DNA of 64,000 nt from Novosphingobium indicum (GCF_014645195.1 NZ_BMLK01000006.1:62001-126000); one strand, 5' to 3'. Positions 26,922 to 36,616 are shown, numbered from the stretch's first letter. Made by a program: numbers and translations. Notes: generated from the sequence alone by a model not told the origin.

Positions 26922-27332
26922 ATGGCCTACTATATCGCGACCACTCTGGACCTTCCGATCGACGAAGCGGCCGAGCGCGTGGAGGCGGCCCTTTCGCAGG
27001 AGGGCTTCGGCGTTCTGACCCGGATCGATATTGCGAAGACGCTCAAGGAAAAGATCGGCGAGACCGTGCATCCCTACCGGATTCTGGGGGCCTGCAATCC
27101 CAAACTGGCCTTCGAGGCGCTGCAGGCCGAGGACAAGGTCGGGACGATGCTGCCGTGCAATGTCGTCGTGCAGGAAACCGCGCCGGGACGCAGCGAGGTG
27201 GCGGCAATCGACCCGGTCGCCTCGATGCAGGCCATCGACAACCCGACCCTGCAGGCCGCCGCCGAGCAGGTCCGCGAGAAGCTGGCGGCCGTAATTGCCT
27301 CGCTGGGTGGCACGCAGACCGACCGATCCTGA
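26922..27332 (+). CDS. DUF302-domain protein
   Basis: The 136-residue soluble protein shows the DUF302 pattern: LPIDEAAERVEAALSQEGFGVLTRIDIAKTLKEKIG, then YRILGACNPKLAFEALQAEDKVGTMLPCNVVVQE. GCAGGAG precedes the ATG. The biochemical role of this widespread family is unknown. The conserved Cys residues in GACNP and LPCNV could bind a metal or be redox-active. Transcribed alone. Confidence 0.85.
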   Translation: MAYYIATTLDLPIDEAAERVEAALSQEGFGVLTRIDIAKTLKEKIGETVHPYRILGACNPKLAFEALQAEDKVGTMLPCNVVVQETAPGRSEVAAIDPVASMQAIDNPTLQAAAEQVREKLAAVIASLGGTQTDRS

Positions 27333-27358
27333 TCCTAAGGCGGCCGTAAGGGCGGGGC

Positions 27359-28738
27359 CTATTCCACCGGACGGCGGGAATCGAGCAGGTCCTTGTCCGC
27401 TTCCGGCCCCTCCTTCCGCTCTTTCTCGACCATTTCGGCGATCACGGCATCGGGGGCGATGCGCTCGCTCGGTTCCTCGACCTTCGCGGCTGCCACGGGT
27501 CGCTTAGGCTCGGCGGGTGCAGCGGCATCGGTGACGTTGCGCAGCGGCAGCGGCATGTTGGGATCGAAGCGCAAGCGGTAGATCGGCTCGGGCAGACCGA
27601 AACCGGCGGCTTCCAGCGTGTTCTTCACCGCCGGGATGGCCTTGCTGCGCGCCTTGTACCAGTCCGCCTGATCCTGATCGACCCAACCCAGGAATTTGAT
27701 GACGATGTTCGAATCGCCGACCTGCTCGACCCGCGCACTGGGCGGCGGTTCGTCGAGCACGAAATCGAGCTTGGTGAGGGCTTCCACGCCCAGGCGCCGC
27801 GCCATGGTGGGATCGGCGTCGGCATCGATGCCGAGTTCGAATTCGAAGCGCCGCTGCGGGTTGCGCGTGTAGTTCAGGATCACGGCCTTGAAGACCATGC
27901 TGTTGGGAATGCGCAGGTGGTTGCCGTCGAGCGTCATCAGCACCGTGGCGCGGCTGGTCAGGCGGATTACGCGGCCTTCGTAGTGATCGATCACTACCCA
28001 GTCGTTGGCGCGGAAGGGCTGGCGGACCGAGAGCATGATAGAGGCGACGTAGTTCTCGATCGTGTCGCGCATGGCAAAGCCGAGCGCGATGCCGACGATG
28101 CCCGCGCCGCCCAGCACCGCGCCGAGCAGTCCGCCCGCACCGACCATCTGCAGCGCGATGACGATGCCGCCGATCACGAACACGAAGCGGATCGCGCTGG
28201 AAATCAGTTCGGAGAGGAAGGTGTTGGGCGCCAGCCGCCGCCACAGCCATGTCAAGGATGCCAGCACATAGCCGATCAGCGCGATGATCGCCGCGACCAC
28301 CAGCGCGGCCGCGATCAGCGGCAGCATCTTCACGAAGTTCGCGGCCTTGTCCGAAAAGCCGCCGAGCGACTGGACGCTGTCCTCCACCGAGAGGCTGCGT
28401 TCGATGCCGTTCTCGACCGTCACCACGCCGACGATGCGGGAGGCGATCTGCTCGGCGCGGCCGATGTCCTCGGGGGTGGGGACCTTGCCGTCGAGCGTCA
28501 CGACGCCCTGCCGCACCGAGACGGTGACGTTCTGCAGCGCGGGGACGGCGGCGAAGATGCCCTCGATGCGCCGCGCGATCCGCTCGTCAGCTCCTTCGAC
28601 GCTGGTGTCGCCGATGGTCTGCGCCGGGGTGGGCGAGGCGGCAGGTTCGGCAGGCGGATCGGGAAGGAGCGCTGCCGATGCGGGCAGCGCGACCAGCCAG
28701 AGCAGGAGCGCTGTTGCCAAGGCGCGAAGAACGCGCAT
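27359..28738 (-). CDS. Small-conductance mechanosensitive channel with N-terminal BON domain
   Basis: The 459-residue protein has a signal peptide (MRVLRALATALLLWLVALPASAA). Next comes a BON-like domain (about 45-115, RIEGIFAAVPALQNVTVSVRQGVVTLDGKVPTPED). Three to four membrane helices follow (about 130-230), including the pore region LLGAVLGGAGIVGIALGFAMRDTIENYVASIML, then the MscS beta domain (PFRANDWVVIDHYEGRVIRLTSRATVLMTLDGNHLRIPNS). It would release solutes on osmotic downshift. The periplasmic BON domain may contact phospholipid or the envelope. An earlier start at 28768 is possible. Confidence 0.85.
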   Translation of the reverse strand: MRVLRALATALLLWLVALPASAALLPDPPAEPAASPTPAQTIGDTSVEGADERIARRIEGIFAAVPALQNVTVSVRQGVVTLDGKVPTPEDIGRAEQIASRIVGVVTVENGIERSLSVEDSVQSLGGFSDKAANFVKMLPLIAAALVVAAIIALIGYVLASLTWLWRRLAPNTFLSELISSAIRFVFVIGGIVIALQMVGAGGLLGAVLGGAGIVGIALGFAMRDTIENYVASIMLSVRQPFRANDWVVIDHYEGRVIRLTSRATVLMTLDGNHLRIPNSMVFKAVILNYTRNPQRRFEFELGIDADADPTMARRLGVEALTKLDFVLDEPPPSARVEQVGDSNIVIKFLGWVDQDQADWYKARSKAIPAVKNTLEAAGFGLPEPIYRLRFDPNMPLPLRNVTDAAAPAEPKRPVAAAKVEEPSERIAPDAVIAEMVEKERKEGPEADKDLLDSRRPVE

Positions 28739-28860
28739 CGCCTTGCTGCCTACCGGTCCCACGCTCAATCCTCTGCCTTGCCCTGTGCTTAGGGGTGAAG
28801 ATGGTGGCGTTCGGACCTCCGTGTCAAACCGAATGGAGGCCCGAACGCCGGACTGTACAC

Positions 28861-29901
28861 CTACCGCCCGTTGGCGGCCATGTGTACGCGGTATTCGCCT
28901 TGCAGTTCGAGCATCCAGCCGGGGTATTCGGCGGGAAGGGCGCTGACGGAATCAAGCATCACCAGTTCGTCCTCGGACAGGCGCACGTCGGCCGCCGCGA
29001 GGTTGTCGGCAAGTTGGTCGGGGCGTTTGGCGCCGATGATCACGCTGGTCACCGCCTGCTGGTGGAGCAGCCATGCAAGCGCGATCTGCGCGACGCTCAC
29101 GCCATGCGCTTCGGCAATCGGGCGCATGGCGTCGACCACCGCATAGCCGCGGTCGCGGTTCACCGGCGGGAAGTCGAAATTCGCGCGGCGGCCATCGGCG
29201 GACTTCTCGTCCTCGCGGCTGTACTTGCCCGAGAGAAAGCCCCCCGCCAGCGGGCTCCAGACCATCAGCCCCATGCCCTCCGACTTCAGCATCGGCACGA
29301 CCTCGCGTTCCAGATCGCGCCCGGCCAGCGTGTAGTAGGCCTGCAGCGAGAGGATCGGGGCGAGCTGGCGCGCTTCGGCAATGCCGATGGCCTTGACGAT
29401 CTGCCACGCCGCCCAGTTCGAAAGCCCGATGTAGCGGACATGACCGTGCTGCACGAGCGTGTTGAGCGCCTCGAGCGTCTCGACCAGCGGCGTGGCCGGA
29501 TCGAAGCCGTGGATCTGGTAGAGGTCGATGTGGTCAAGCTGCAGCCGCTCCAGACTGGCCTTGCACTGGTCCATGATGTGCTTGCGCGAGGCGCCGCGGG
29601 CATTGAGGCCTTCGCCCATCGGGCCGAGCACCTTGGTCGCGATCACCAGATCGTCGCGATCGAGCCCGAGGTTGCGGATCGCCTTGCCGAGGATGCGCTC
29701 GCTTTCGCCGCCCGCGTAGACATTGGCGGTGTCGATAAAGTTCACGCCGGCATCGACGGCGTTCTTCACCAGCACGTCGGCCTCATGCTGCCGGAGCTGG
29801 CCGATCTGCCCCCACATGCCCTCGCTACCGCCGAAGGTCATGGTGCCAAGGCACAGTTCGGAAACGAAAAGGCCGCTGGGGCCGAGTTGACGGTATTGCA
29901 T
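28861..29901 (-). CDS. Aldo/keto reductase
   Basis: The 346-residue TIM-barrel oxidoreductase opens MQYRQLGPSGLFVSELCLGTMTFGG. It has the catalytic Asp/Tyr/Lys/His elements in FIDTANVYAGGESERILGKAI, VIATKVLG and LYQIHGFD, and an NADPH-binding C-terminus (VIIGAKRPDQLADNL). The substrate is unknown. It is divergent from an AraC-family regulator with 146 bp between starts, a common arrangement in which the regulator controls the reductase. Confidence 0.9.
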   Translation of the reverse strand: MQYRQLGPSGLFVSELCLGTMTFGGSEGMWGQIGQLRQHEADVLVKNAVDAGVNFIDTANVYAGGESERILGKAIRNLGLDRDDLVIATKVLGPMGEGLNARGASRKHIMDQCKASLERLQLDHIDLYQIHGFDPATPLVETLEALNTLVQHGHVRYIGLSNWAAWQIVKAIGIAEARQLAPILSLQAYYTLAGRDLEREVVPMLKSEGMGLMVWSPLAGGFLSGKYSREDEKSADGRRANFDFPPVNRDRGYAVVDAMRPIAEAHGVSVAQIALAWLLHQQAVTSVIIGAKRPDQLADNLAAADVRLSEDELVMLDSVSALPAEYPGWMLELQGEYRVHMAANGR

Positions 29902-30047
29902 GGGACGCTCCTTTCATGCGGGGGGATGCTGGCCAGATAGGCAGCGCCCGGCGGGCCTGCGACGCATATCCTCGCAAACTCTTGCCCGATTCTCTCAGGG
30001 CAACGTTCCGGCCCTTTCGCTGTTCCGGCCATGGGGTAGAGTGAGGC

Positions 30048-30959
30048 ATGACGGATTCCCCTCTCGACCGCCTCAAGGCCCTGCTGCTGCGCCAATGGGA
30101 GCGCTTCGGCCGCCAAACGCCGCTCGAAGGGCTTGGCATCATGGTCGAGCAGCAGCCATCGGAGCTGATCCATTCGGTCTACCGCGCCTCGTTCTGCGGC
30201 GTGCTGCAGGGGGCGAAAGTCAGCTTTCTGGGCGAGAGGGCCTATCGCTACGACCGGGGCAAGTGCCTGATCGCCTCGATGGACCTGCCGGTGACGGCGC
30301 GGATCGTCGAGGCCAGCCCGGACAGGCCCTACATGGCCTTCAGCCTGGCCATCGATCCGGCCACGATCGCCGATCTGGTGCTGGAAGACGGGCAAGGCGG
30401 GCAGGGCACCGGGCCCGCCGCCTCGCTGACCACGGTGGCCGTGGGCGAACTGGACGAGGGCTTGCTCGATCCGCTCGCCCGGCTGTTCGCGTTGCTGGAC
30501 AGCCCGCGCGATCTGGCCGTGCTGGCACCGCTGATCCGGCGCGAGATGGTCTGGCGGCTGCTGGGCGGTCCGCACGGCGCGATGCTGCGCCAGATCGGGC
30601 TGGCCGACAGTCGCATGGCCCGGATCGCGCGGGTGGTGAGCTGGATCCGCGACAACTTCGACCAGCCACTGCGCGTGCCCGATCTGGCCGCGCTCGCCGG
30701 GATGAGCCCTGCCAGCTTCCACCGCCACTTCCGCGCCGCGACGGCGATGACGCCGGTGCAGTACCAGAAGCAGATCCGCCTGCAGGCCGCCCGCCGCATG
30801 CTGCTCGCCGACGGGGTGGAAGTCGCCTCGGTCGGCTATGCCATCGGCTACGAAAGCCCCTCGCAGTTCAGCCGCGACTACCGCCGCCTGTTCGGCGAAC
30901 CACCGGGGCGCGATGCGGCGGTGATGCGCTCGGGGATCATGGTGGGGGTTGAGGGGTAG
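30048..30959 (+). CDS. AraC-family transcriptional regulator
   Basis: The 303-residue protein has an N-terminal AraC_N/cupin-type domain (about 25-170, with QGAKVSFLGERAYRYDRGKCLIASMDLPV). The C-terminal double helix-turn-helix includes FDQPLRVPDLAALAGMSPASFHRHFRAATAMTPVQYQKQIRLQAARRMLL and VGYAIGYESPSQFSRDYRRLFGEPPGRD. It is divergent from the aldo/keto reductase gene, its probable target. Confidence 0.9.
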   Translation: MTDSPLDRLKALLLRQWERFGRQTPLEGLGIMVEQQPSELIHSVYRASFCGVLQGAKVSFLGERAYRYDRGKCLIASMDLPVTARIVEASPDRPYMAFSLAIDPATIADLVLEDGQGGQGTGPAASLTTVAVGELDEGLLDPLARLFALLDSPRDLAVLAPLIRREMVWRLLGGPHGAMLRQIGLADSRMARIARVVSWIRDNFDQPLRVPDLAALAGMSPASFHRHFRAATAMTPVQYQKQIRLQAARRMLLADGVEVASVGYAIGYESPSQFSRDYRRLFGEPPGRDAAVMRSGIMVGVEG

Positions 30960-31472
30960 GGGCGGGGCATTCACCGTTGAGCAGCGATTTTCCCGCACTC
31001 ACAATCCGGCATATGCGTTATGACTGCGTCTGGGACTTTCCGGTCGGTCCGATTCAGTGCTCCGTTAGCCGGATAGCCGACGCTCCCACCTCAAGGCGCT
31101 GACGTCAGTTGCCGCCAACATAGCCGGAGTTCGATCGGCGATTGGGAGCGCCTGAAAGCTGCGGCACCTTCATCAAGTGTTACCGGGCCGCTTTAAGTGA
31201 GAATGGCGATCCTCGATAGAGGTTCGCTAACTTGCGGGATCGTCCATAATGACTGATATTTTTTGGGGAATGATCTACTGCATCGATCACGACTGCGCCG
31301 CCATGGTGAAGTGCCACACAAGAACAGAGGTGAAACCAGTTGTGTATCTGTCAAGGGAACGGGCGTACAATTGATTTGGCAACGCATAAGTCGGCTCTTC
31401 AAGGCGGTGTGGGATGGTCGTCCGATGGATCAGGCCCGACCTGTAATCGACATTACCTGCTCGATGGTGACA
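30960..31472. other. Gene-free flank upstream of the KAP-like NTPase
   Basis: About 510 bp hold no supported gene. Composition shifts from GC-rich to AT-richer near 31180. One inverted pair, CGCTCCCA (31081-31088) and TGGGAGCG (31143-31150), is visible. The NTPase reading frame is open back to 31263 and that part (31263-31472) could be coding if an upstream start is used, but it reads like noncoding sequence. Confidence 0.5.
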
Positions 31473-33290
31473 ATGTCTGAAGTGGCTGATCCCAACCGCC
31501 ACATTCGTGAATATCTGAGCTACTACCTTAGCCTTTCGAGCCCGCCTGGCTATGCAGTAATGATTCGCGGGCCGTGGGGTATCGGCAAGACATTCCTGAT
31601 CCGTCAAATCCTCGCCCAGCTCTTCGATGACGAGAAAGCATATATTTACGTTAGCCTCTACGGCGTTGATGCCCCCTCTGAAATTGACACGGCCATCTTT
31701 GCCGCGACCCATCCGATTTTGGGGTCGAAGGCTGCGAAAGTTGTTGGACGGGCACTGAACGCAGGCTTGCAATTCAAGGGGATTGAAAACCCGATAACGA
31801 TCCAAGATTTCGAACGCAGGACCACCGGTGCGATCTACGTCTTCGACGACATCGAGCGATCGTCGATGTCGTCTGACGCCATCTTCGGTTACATCAATCA
31901 ATTCGTGGAGCACTCAGGGTGTCGAGTTATCCTCGTCGCCAACGAAGCAGAACTAGAGAGCTCAGACGGCTATCGCCGCAAGCGGGAAAAGCTGGTCGGA
32001 CAGACCTTGGAAGCCAAGTCTGCGGTGCGGGGCGCGCTTTCTGCATTTCTCGTCGACGTGGCACATGCTGAGGCGCGCGATCACCTTAGATCGGTCGAGA
32101 ACCATATCGTCGAACTTTACGAACAGGGCGAGGTCAATAACCTACGGGTTCTCAAGCAGACCCTTTGGGACTTCGAACGGTTCTATCAGGCTATTGAGCC
32201 CCACCATCGACAGCACGCCAGAGCAATGCTGCATATCCTGCGCCTGCTCTTCGCACTCTCGTTTGAGATCAAGCTTGGACGGTTGAATGCTGGGCAGATC
32301 AGAGGTCGTAAAGATCACTGGATCACGGCGATGATGGATAGCAACGAAGATGCTCCAATAAAGTCTTCCTTTGAACGCTATAAAGGGATCGACTTGAGCG
32401 ACACGACTTTGTCAGACGAGCTTCTGATCGAGTTGCTGGTCAATGGCGTCATCGACGAGTTGTTAATCAAGCGCGATCTGGATAGCAGTGCCTGGTTCTT
32501 GGAGCCGGCTGATGAGCCATCCTGGCGCACGATATGGCATCGTTTCGAACGAGATGACGGCGCAGTCGTAGAAGCCATCGGAATGCTGCAACGTGAACTG
32601 GCCAAGCTCCAATATCGCGATCCAGGTGAAATCCTGCACATTTTCGGCATGATGCTGATGATGACCGATGTCAATCTTCTCGAAGGTGACCGTGACAGCG
32701 TCGTCGAAAGCGCAAAGACTTATATCGTCGCCTTACGCGAACGAGGTGAATTGCCCCCCCTTAACGCAAACTCGTTCATGGAGAATAGCAGGCACGGTGC
32801 GTGGGGAGGTCTCGGTTTTATCGATGTGGGATCGGAATACTTCCGGGAAATCTACGGTTTCCTCGATGAGCAGCGGCAGCTAGCGAGTATCGAGCGGTTA
32901 CCTGCACTCGCAGCACGTCTGATGGACGAGCTAGGCGAAGATCCAGACCTGTTTTGCCGACGCCTTGTGGGGCCTGGCGGAGAAGGATCGGACTTGATCG
33001 AAGGGCCGGTTCTCAGAGAGATCGACCCTGCCGAATTTCTTGCGGCTGTCCAGCATCAACCAGCGCTGGTAGAATGTCAGGTGTTTCAGTGCCTCGCCTC
33101 ACGATACAATCACGGCGCATTAGGCCGTGAGCTTGAGGACGAGCTGCTTTGGGCGAAATCCCTGCGCGACGCGATGCTTAAGCTTGCCGAAGCTTCGGAA
33201 CCGGTGCGCCGAAACAAGCTCACCATTTTTGCGGAGTGGTTCGGCCAACATATTCCAGATGACAGCGCGGAAGCTGAGGGAGCGACATAG
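31473..33290 (+). CDS. KAP-like P-loop NTPase
   Basis: The 605-residue protein has Walker A GPWGIGKT (33-40) preceded by a KAP-style leader (DPNRHIREYLSYYLSLSSPPGYAVMIR), and Walker B AIYVFDDIERS (120-130) with a following sensor-like VILVANEAE. The remainder is largely helical with no recognised domain. No convincing membrane helices are seen, unlike classical KAP ATPases. Base composition and codon use are clearly AT-richer than neighbours, and non-coding flanks surround it, which suggests transfer. ATG 31473 is chosen by domain start; 31425 and 31263 are alternatives. KAP proteins include PifA-type phage exclusion proteins, so defence is possible but unproven. Confidence 0.75.
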   Translation: MSEVADPNRHIREYLSYYLSLSSPPGYAVMIRGPWGIGKTFLIRQILAQLFDDEKAYIYVSLYGVDAPSEIDTAIFAATHPILGSKAAKVVGRALNAGLQFKGIENPITIQDFERRTTGAIYVFDDIERSSMSSDAIFGYINQFVEHSGCRVILVANEAELESSDGYRRKREKLVGQTLEAKSAVRGALSAFLVDVAHAEARDHLRSVENHIVELYEQGEVNNLRVLKQTLWDFERFYQAIEPHHRQHARAMLHILRLLFALSFEIKLGRLNAGQIRGRKDHWITAMMDSNEDAPIKSSFERYKGIDLSDTTLSDELLIELLVNGVIDELLIKRDLDSSAWFLEPADEPSWRTIWHRFERDDGAVVEAIGMLQRELAKLQYRDPGEILHIFGMMLMMTDVNLLEGDRDSVVESAKTYIVALRERGELPPLNANSFMENSRHGAWGGLGFIDVGSEYFREIYGFLDEQRQLASIERLPALAARLMDELGEDPDLFCRRLVGPGGEGSDLIEGPVLREIDPAEFLAAVQHQPALVECQVFQCLASRYNHGALGRELEDELLWAKSLRDAMLKLAEASEPVRRNKLTIFAEWFGQHIPDDSAEAEGAT

Positions 33291-33831
33291 GTAGTTTGGG
33301 TTGGCGGCCACTTCAGTCCAGTACAGATCTGTACAAGTGGCTGCTTTTCACTGACCTTCTCGCTGATTCCGGAAAGACCGTTTCGTCCAACATGACGGAC
33401 TTGATGAGGACCAGAGCATTCCCATGATGGGGACAAAAATTGGCAACTGAACGACCGACAATGGTCGGGAGCCGACATGGTGGGGGTGGCAGCCATCTTC
33501 ACGTTTCGGCTCTGAACCGGACATTCCTCAACTGGCCCATTCATGAGATCACCAATCGCGCCCAACGCTGCCAAGTATGGGGAGCGCGAGGGCGATGGCC
33601 CTCGCATTCATCTTCTTTCCCGCCATTTTCCTACTCAGCCAACCCCTGCCACACTGCGCGCGGCATCTGTCTTGCCGTGCTCTTTGAACTGTTCAGATCC
33701 TTCCTTCGGGCCCTCGCGGGGGTGAGAAGTTACGCACCGTGCAGGGATATGAAAAACAAGGCCTTTTTCGAAGTCTTCATGGCTGGAGTGGGCGAAGTTT
33801 GAAAATTGAAGTCTGCGGGCGGCTGGCCACG
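33291..33831. other. Gene-free flank downstream of the KAP-like NTPase
   Basis: About 540 bp between the NTPase stop and the icd terminator contain no supported gene. Short open frames here lack ribosome sites and protein-like composition. The sequence looks degenerate, for example a CCGACAATGGTCGG palindrome at 33456-33469, and may be a relic of an insertion. No direct repeats bounding the island were found by eye. Confidence 0.5.
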
Positions 33832-33862
33832 AAAAAGCCCCCTCCCGTTTCCGGAAGGGGGC
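33832..33862 (-). terminator. Intrinsic terminator of icd
   Basis: On the minus strand a GCCCCCTTCC stem pairs with GGGAGGGGGC around a short loop (one mismatch), followed by TTTTT. It lies 38 bp after the icd stop codon. Confidence 0.85.
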
Positions 33863-33900
33863 CTTCGAAAGACTGGCTTTTCAGCCGTCAGGCAGGGGGC

Positions 33901-35130
33901 TCAGCCGAGGCCCTGCTTGGTCATTTCCTTTTCGAGGTTCTCGACGATGGCCTCGAAGAACTGCTCGGTGGTCATCCAGCTCTGGTCCGGGCCGATGAGC
34001 AGCGCGAGGTCCTTGGTCATCTTGCCTTCCTCGACGGTCTCGATGCAGACGCGCTCGAGCGTTTCGGCGAAGGCCGTCACGTCCGGGGTGCCGTCGAACT
34101 TGCCGCGATAGGCGAGGCCGCGGGTCCAGGCGAAGATCGAGGCGATCGGGTTGGTCGAGGTCGCCTTGCCGGCCTGATGCTGGCGGTAGTGGCGGGTGAC
34201 GGTGCCGTGAGCCGCTTCGGCTTCCACGGTCTTGCCGTCGGGCGCCATGAGGACCGAGGTCATCAGGCCCAGCGAGCCGAAGCCCTGCGCGACGGTGTCG
34301 GACTGGACGTCGCCGTCGTAGTTCTTGCAGGCCCAGACGAACTTGCCCGACCACTTGAGCGCCGAGGCGACCATGTCGTCGATCAGGCGGTGCTCATAGG
34401 TGATGCCGGCTTCCTTGAACTTCTCGGCGAAGCCTTCGCTGTCGAACACTTCCTGGAACAGATCCTTGAAGCGGCCGTCGTAGGCCTTCATGATCGTGTT
34501 CTTGGTCGACAGGTACACGGGCCACTTGAGGTTGAGGCCGTAGTTGAACGAGGCGCGGGCGAAATCGCGGATCGAATCGTCGAGGTTGTACATCGCCATC
34601 GCGACGCCGGCGCTCGGGAAGTCGAACACGTCGAGGTCGATCTTCTCGCCGTTCTCGCCGTCGAACACCAGGCGCAGCTTGCCGGGGCCCGGGATCAGGG
34701 TATCGGTGGCGCGGTACTGGTCACCGAAGGCGTGACGGCCGACGACGATGGGGTCGGTCCAGCCCGGAACCAGGCGGGGAACGTTCGAGATCACGATCGG
34801 CTCGCGGAAGACGACGCCGCCCAGGATGTTGCGGATGGTGCCGTTGGGCGACTTCCACATCTTCTTGAGGCTGAATTCCTCGACGCGGGCTTCGTCGGGC
34901 GTGATCGTCGCGCACTTCACGGCAACGCCGAATTCCTTGGTGGCGTTGGCTGCATCGACGGTGATCTGGTCGTCGGTCTCGTCGCGCTTCTCAACCGAAA
35001 GGTCGTAATACTTCAGGTCGATGTCGAGGTACGGGAGAATGAGACGTTCACGGATCCACTGCCAGATGATCCGCGTCATTTCATCGCCGTCCATCTCGAC
35101 GACGGGATTTACAACCTTGATCTTTGCCAT
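33901..35130 (-). CDS. icd: NADP-dependent isocitrate dehydrogenase
   Basis: The 409-residue protein starts [31 protein letters not shown] and contains [34 protein letters not shown], the isocitrate-binding block of the homodimeric, eukaryote-like IDH type. Also present are [24 protein letters not shown] (metal and substrate) and [14 protein letters not shown] (NADP). It converts isocitrate to 2-oxoglutarate in the TCA cycle, the substrate that KorAB and the TauD enzymes may use. A strong terminator follows. Confidence 0.96.
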   Translation of the reverse strand: MAKIKVVNPVVEMDGDEMTRIIWQWIRERLILPYLDIDLKYYDLSVEKRDETDDQITVDAANATKEFGVAVKCATITPDEARVEEFSLKKMWKSPNGTIRNILGGVVFREPIVISNVPRLVPGWTDPIVVGRHAFGDQYRATDTLIPGPGKLRLVFDGENGEKIDLDVFDFPSAGVAMAMYNLDDSIRDFARASFNYGLNLKWPVYLSTKNTIMKAYDGRFKDLFQEVFDSEGFAEKFKEAGITYEHRLIDDMVASALKWSGKFVWACKNYDGDVQSDTVAQGFGSLGLMTSVLMAPDGKTVEAEAAHGTVTRHYRQHQAGKATSTNPIASIFAWTRGLAYRGKFDGTPDVTAFAETLERVCIETVEEGKMTKDLALLIGPDQSWMTTEQFFEAIVENLEKEMTKQGLG

Positions 35131-35264
35131 TCGGATAGCTCCCCTGGGGATGAGAATTTGGGCGTCTCTTAGGCACGCCGATTGCGCTTAGCAAGGCAAG
35201 TATCGGCTTTACAGGCCGGGTTGGGGCGGCCAGCCTGATACAAATCGCAGGGAGGAAGGATCGA

Positions 35265-36026
35265 ATGAGCGAAGAGGTCTTGGTCGAGGTGCGCGGCGGC
35301 GTGCTGGAAGTGACGATCAACCGGCCCGCGCAGCGCAACGCCATGACGAAGGCGGCGGCGCAGGCAATCGCGGCGGCGATGGACCGGCTGGACGCAGAGG
35401 CGGAGCTGCGCTGCGCGATCCTGACAGGGGCAGGGGGCACCTTCTGCGCGGGAATGGACCTCAAGGGGTTCCTGCGCGGGGAACTGCCGGTCGACGAGCG
35501 CGGCGGGTTCGGTGGCATCACGACGTGGACGCCGAACAAGCCGGTGATCGCAGCCGTCGATGGCTACGCGCTGGCGGGCGGGATGGAACTGGCCTTTGCC
35601 TGCGACCTCATCGTCGCGCACGAGGATGCGAAGTTCGGCATCCCCGAAGTGAAGCGCGGCCTCGTCGCGGCGGGGGGCGGGGCGGTGCAGCTCCCCCGGA
35701 TGCTGCCGCGCCCGCTGGCGATGGAACTGGCGCTGACGGGCGATCCGATGGGTGCGGTGCGGGCGCATGAGCTGGGCATGGTCAACCGCGTGACCAAGGG
35801 GCCGGCCATCGAGGGGGCACGAAACCTGGCCGAGACGATCGTCGCCAACGGTCCGCTCGCGATCATGGCCACCAAGGGCATCGTGCGCGATTCGTGGCTC
35901 TGGCCGGTGGAGGACATAAACACGCACCAGAACCCCTACGTCGCCCACATCTTCACCTCGGAAGACGCCAAGGAAGGCGCGCAGGCTTTCGCGGAGAAGC
36001 GCAAGCCGGAATGGAAGGGGCGCTAG
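35265..36026 (+). CDS. Enoyl-CoA hydratase (crotonase family)
   Basis: The 253-residue crotonase has GGVLEVTINRPAQRNAMTKAAAQ, an oxyanion-hole element GAGGTFCAGMDLKGFLRGE, GYALAGGMELAFACDLIVAHEDAKFGIPEVKRGLVAAGGGAVQLPR and a C-terminal FAEKRKPEWKGR tail. GGGAGGAAGG precedes the ATG. It is divergent from icd and ends at a symmetric terminator. The specific CoA ester is not known. Confidence 0.9.
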   Translation: MSEEVLVEVRGGVLEVTINRPAQRNAMTKAAAQAIAAAMDRLDAEAELRCAILTGAGGTFCAGMDLKGFLRGELPVDERGGFGGITTWTPNKPVIAAVDGYALAGGMELAFACDLIVAHEDAKFGIPEVKRGLVAAGGGAVQLPRMLPRPLAMELALTGDPMGAVRAHELGMVNRVTKGPAIEGARNLAETIVANGPLAIMATKGIVRDSWLWPVEDINTHQNPYVAHIFTSEDAKEGAQAFAEKRKPEWKGR

Positions 36027-36032
36027 AAAGCA

Positions 36033-36062
36033 GAAAACCCGCCGTTTGCGCGGCGGGTTTTC
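36033..36062. terminator. Bidirectional intrinsic terminator
   Basis: GAAAACCCGCCG and CGGCGGGTTTTC form a near-perfect stem around a small loop, flanked by A- and T-runs. It sits between the crotonase (plus strand) and tRNA-Val (minus strand), so it can serve both. Confidence 0.85.
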
Positions 36063-36071
36063 AGGGAATGG

Positions 36072-36144
36072 TGGGCGTAGCAAGGATTGAACTTGCGACC
36101 CCTACGATGTCAACATAGTGCTCTACCACTGAGCTATACGCCCA
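36072..36144 (-). tRNA. tRNA-Val (anticodon GAC)
   Basis: The 73-nt cloverleaf on the minus strand has a 7-bp acceptor stem (TGGGCGT/ACGCCCA), D arm AGCTC-AGTGGTA-GAGC, and anticodon arm CTATG-TTGACAT-CGTAG with anticodon GAC at loop positions 34-36. The T arm is GCAAG-TTCAATC-CTTGC. No CCA is encoded. It is a single tRNA gene with no integrase beside it. Confidence 0.93.
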
Positions 36145-36241
36145 TTCCATTCGAGCGTCCGGCGGGGCATCCCGCTCGGAGGACTGGCCCTTTAGCGTCG
36201 TGATCTTGCCGATGCAAGCCGCTTTGGCAGGAAAATTTCCG

Positions 36242-36616
36242 TCAGAGCTGCGCGTGGGCGCTGAGGCCGAAAACGCGCTGCACTTCCATCACGATATCGC
36301 GCAGGTGGAAGGGCTTGGAAAGAACCTTGGCCTGCGGTGCCTCGCGGCTGGCGCGCAGGGTGACGGCTGCGAATCCGGTGATGAACATGACCTTGGTCAT
36401 TGGCGATACTTCGGCGCAGCGCTGGGCCAGCTCGATGCCGTCCATTTCGGGCATGACGATGTCGGACAGCAGCAAGTCGAACTCTTCGGATTCGAGATAG
36501 GGCAGGGCTTCGCTGCCCCGGTCGACCGAGACCACATCGTACCCGGCGTTCTCAAGGGCCCGCGCCAGATAAGTGCGCATGGCCTGATCGTCTTCGGCAA
36601 GGAGGATGCGGATCAT
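36242..36616 (-). CDS. cpdR: CpdR-like single-domain response regulator
   Basis: The 124-residue receiver domain has acidic residues near D9-D10, the phosphoacceptor Asp52 (LLLSDIVMPEMDGIEL) and Lys101 (VLSKPFHL). Its whole length is the receiver. The sequence MIRILLAEDDQAMRTYLARALENAGYDVV matches CpdR, which in Caulobacter controls ClpXP proteolysis of CtrA and PdeA through the CckA-ChpT relay. ATG 36616 is preferred to the one at 36631, five codons upstream. Confidence 0.88.
   Translation of the reverse strand: MIRILLAEDDQAMRTYLARALENAGYDVVSVDRGSEALPYLESEEFDLLLSDIVMPEMDGIELAQRCAEVSPMTKVMFITGFAAVTLRASREAPQAKVLSKPFHLRDIVMEVQRVFGLSAHAQL

Noticed and set aside
33438..33802. Small plus-strand ORFs in the flank downstream of the KAP-like NTPase.
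   Set aside because: No ribosome site, no protein-like composition and no conserved motif; treated as gene-free.
36072..36144. tRNA-Val as integration site of the KAP island.
   Set aside because: The island ends more than 2 kb away, with icd and a crotonase between them, and no integrase or repeated tRNA 3' end was found.
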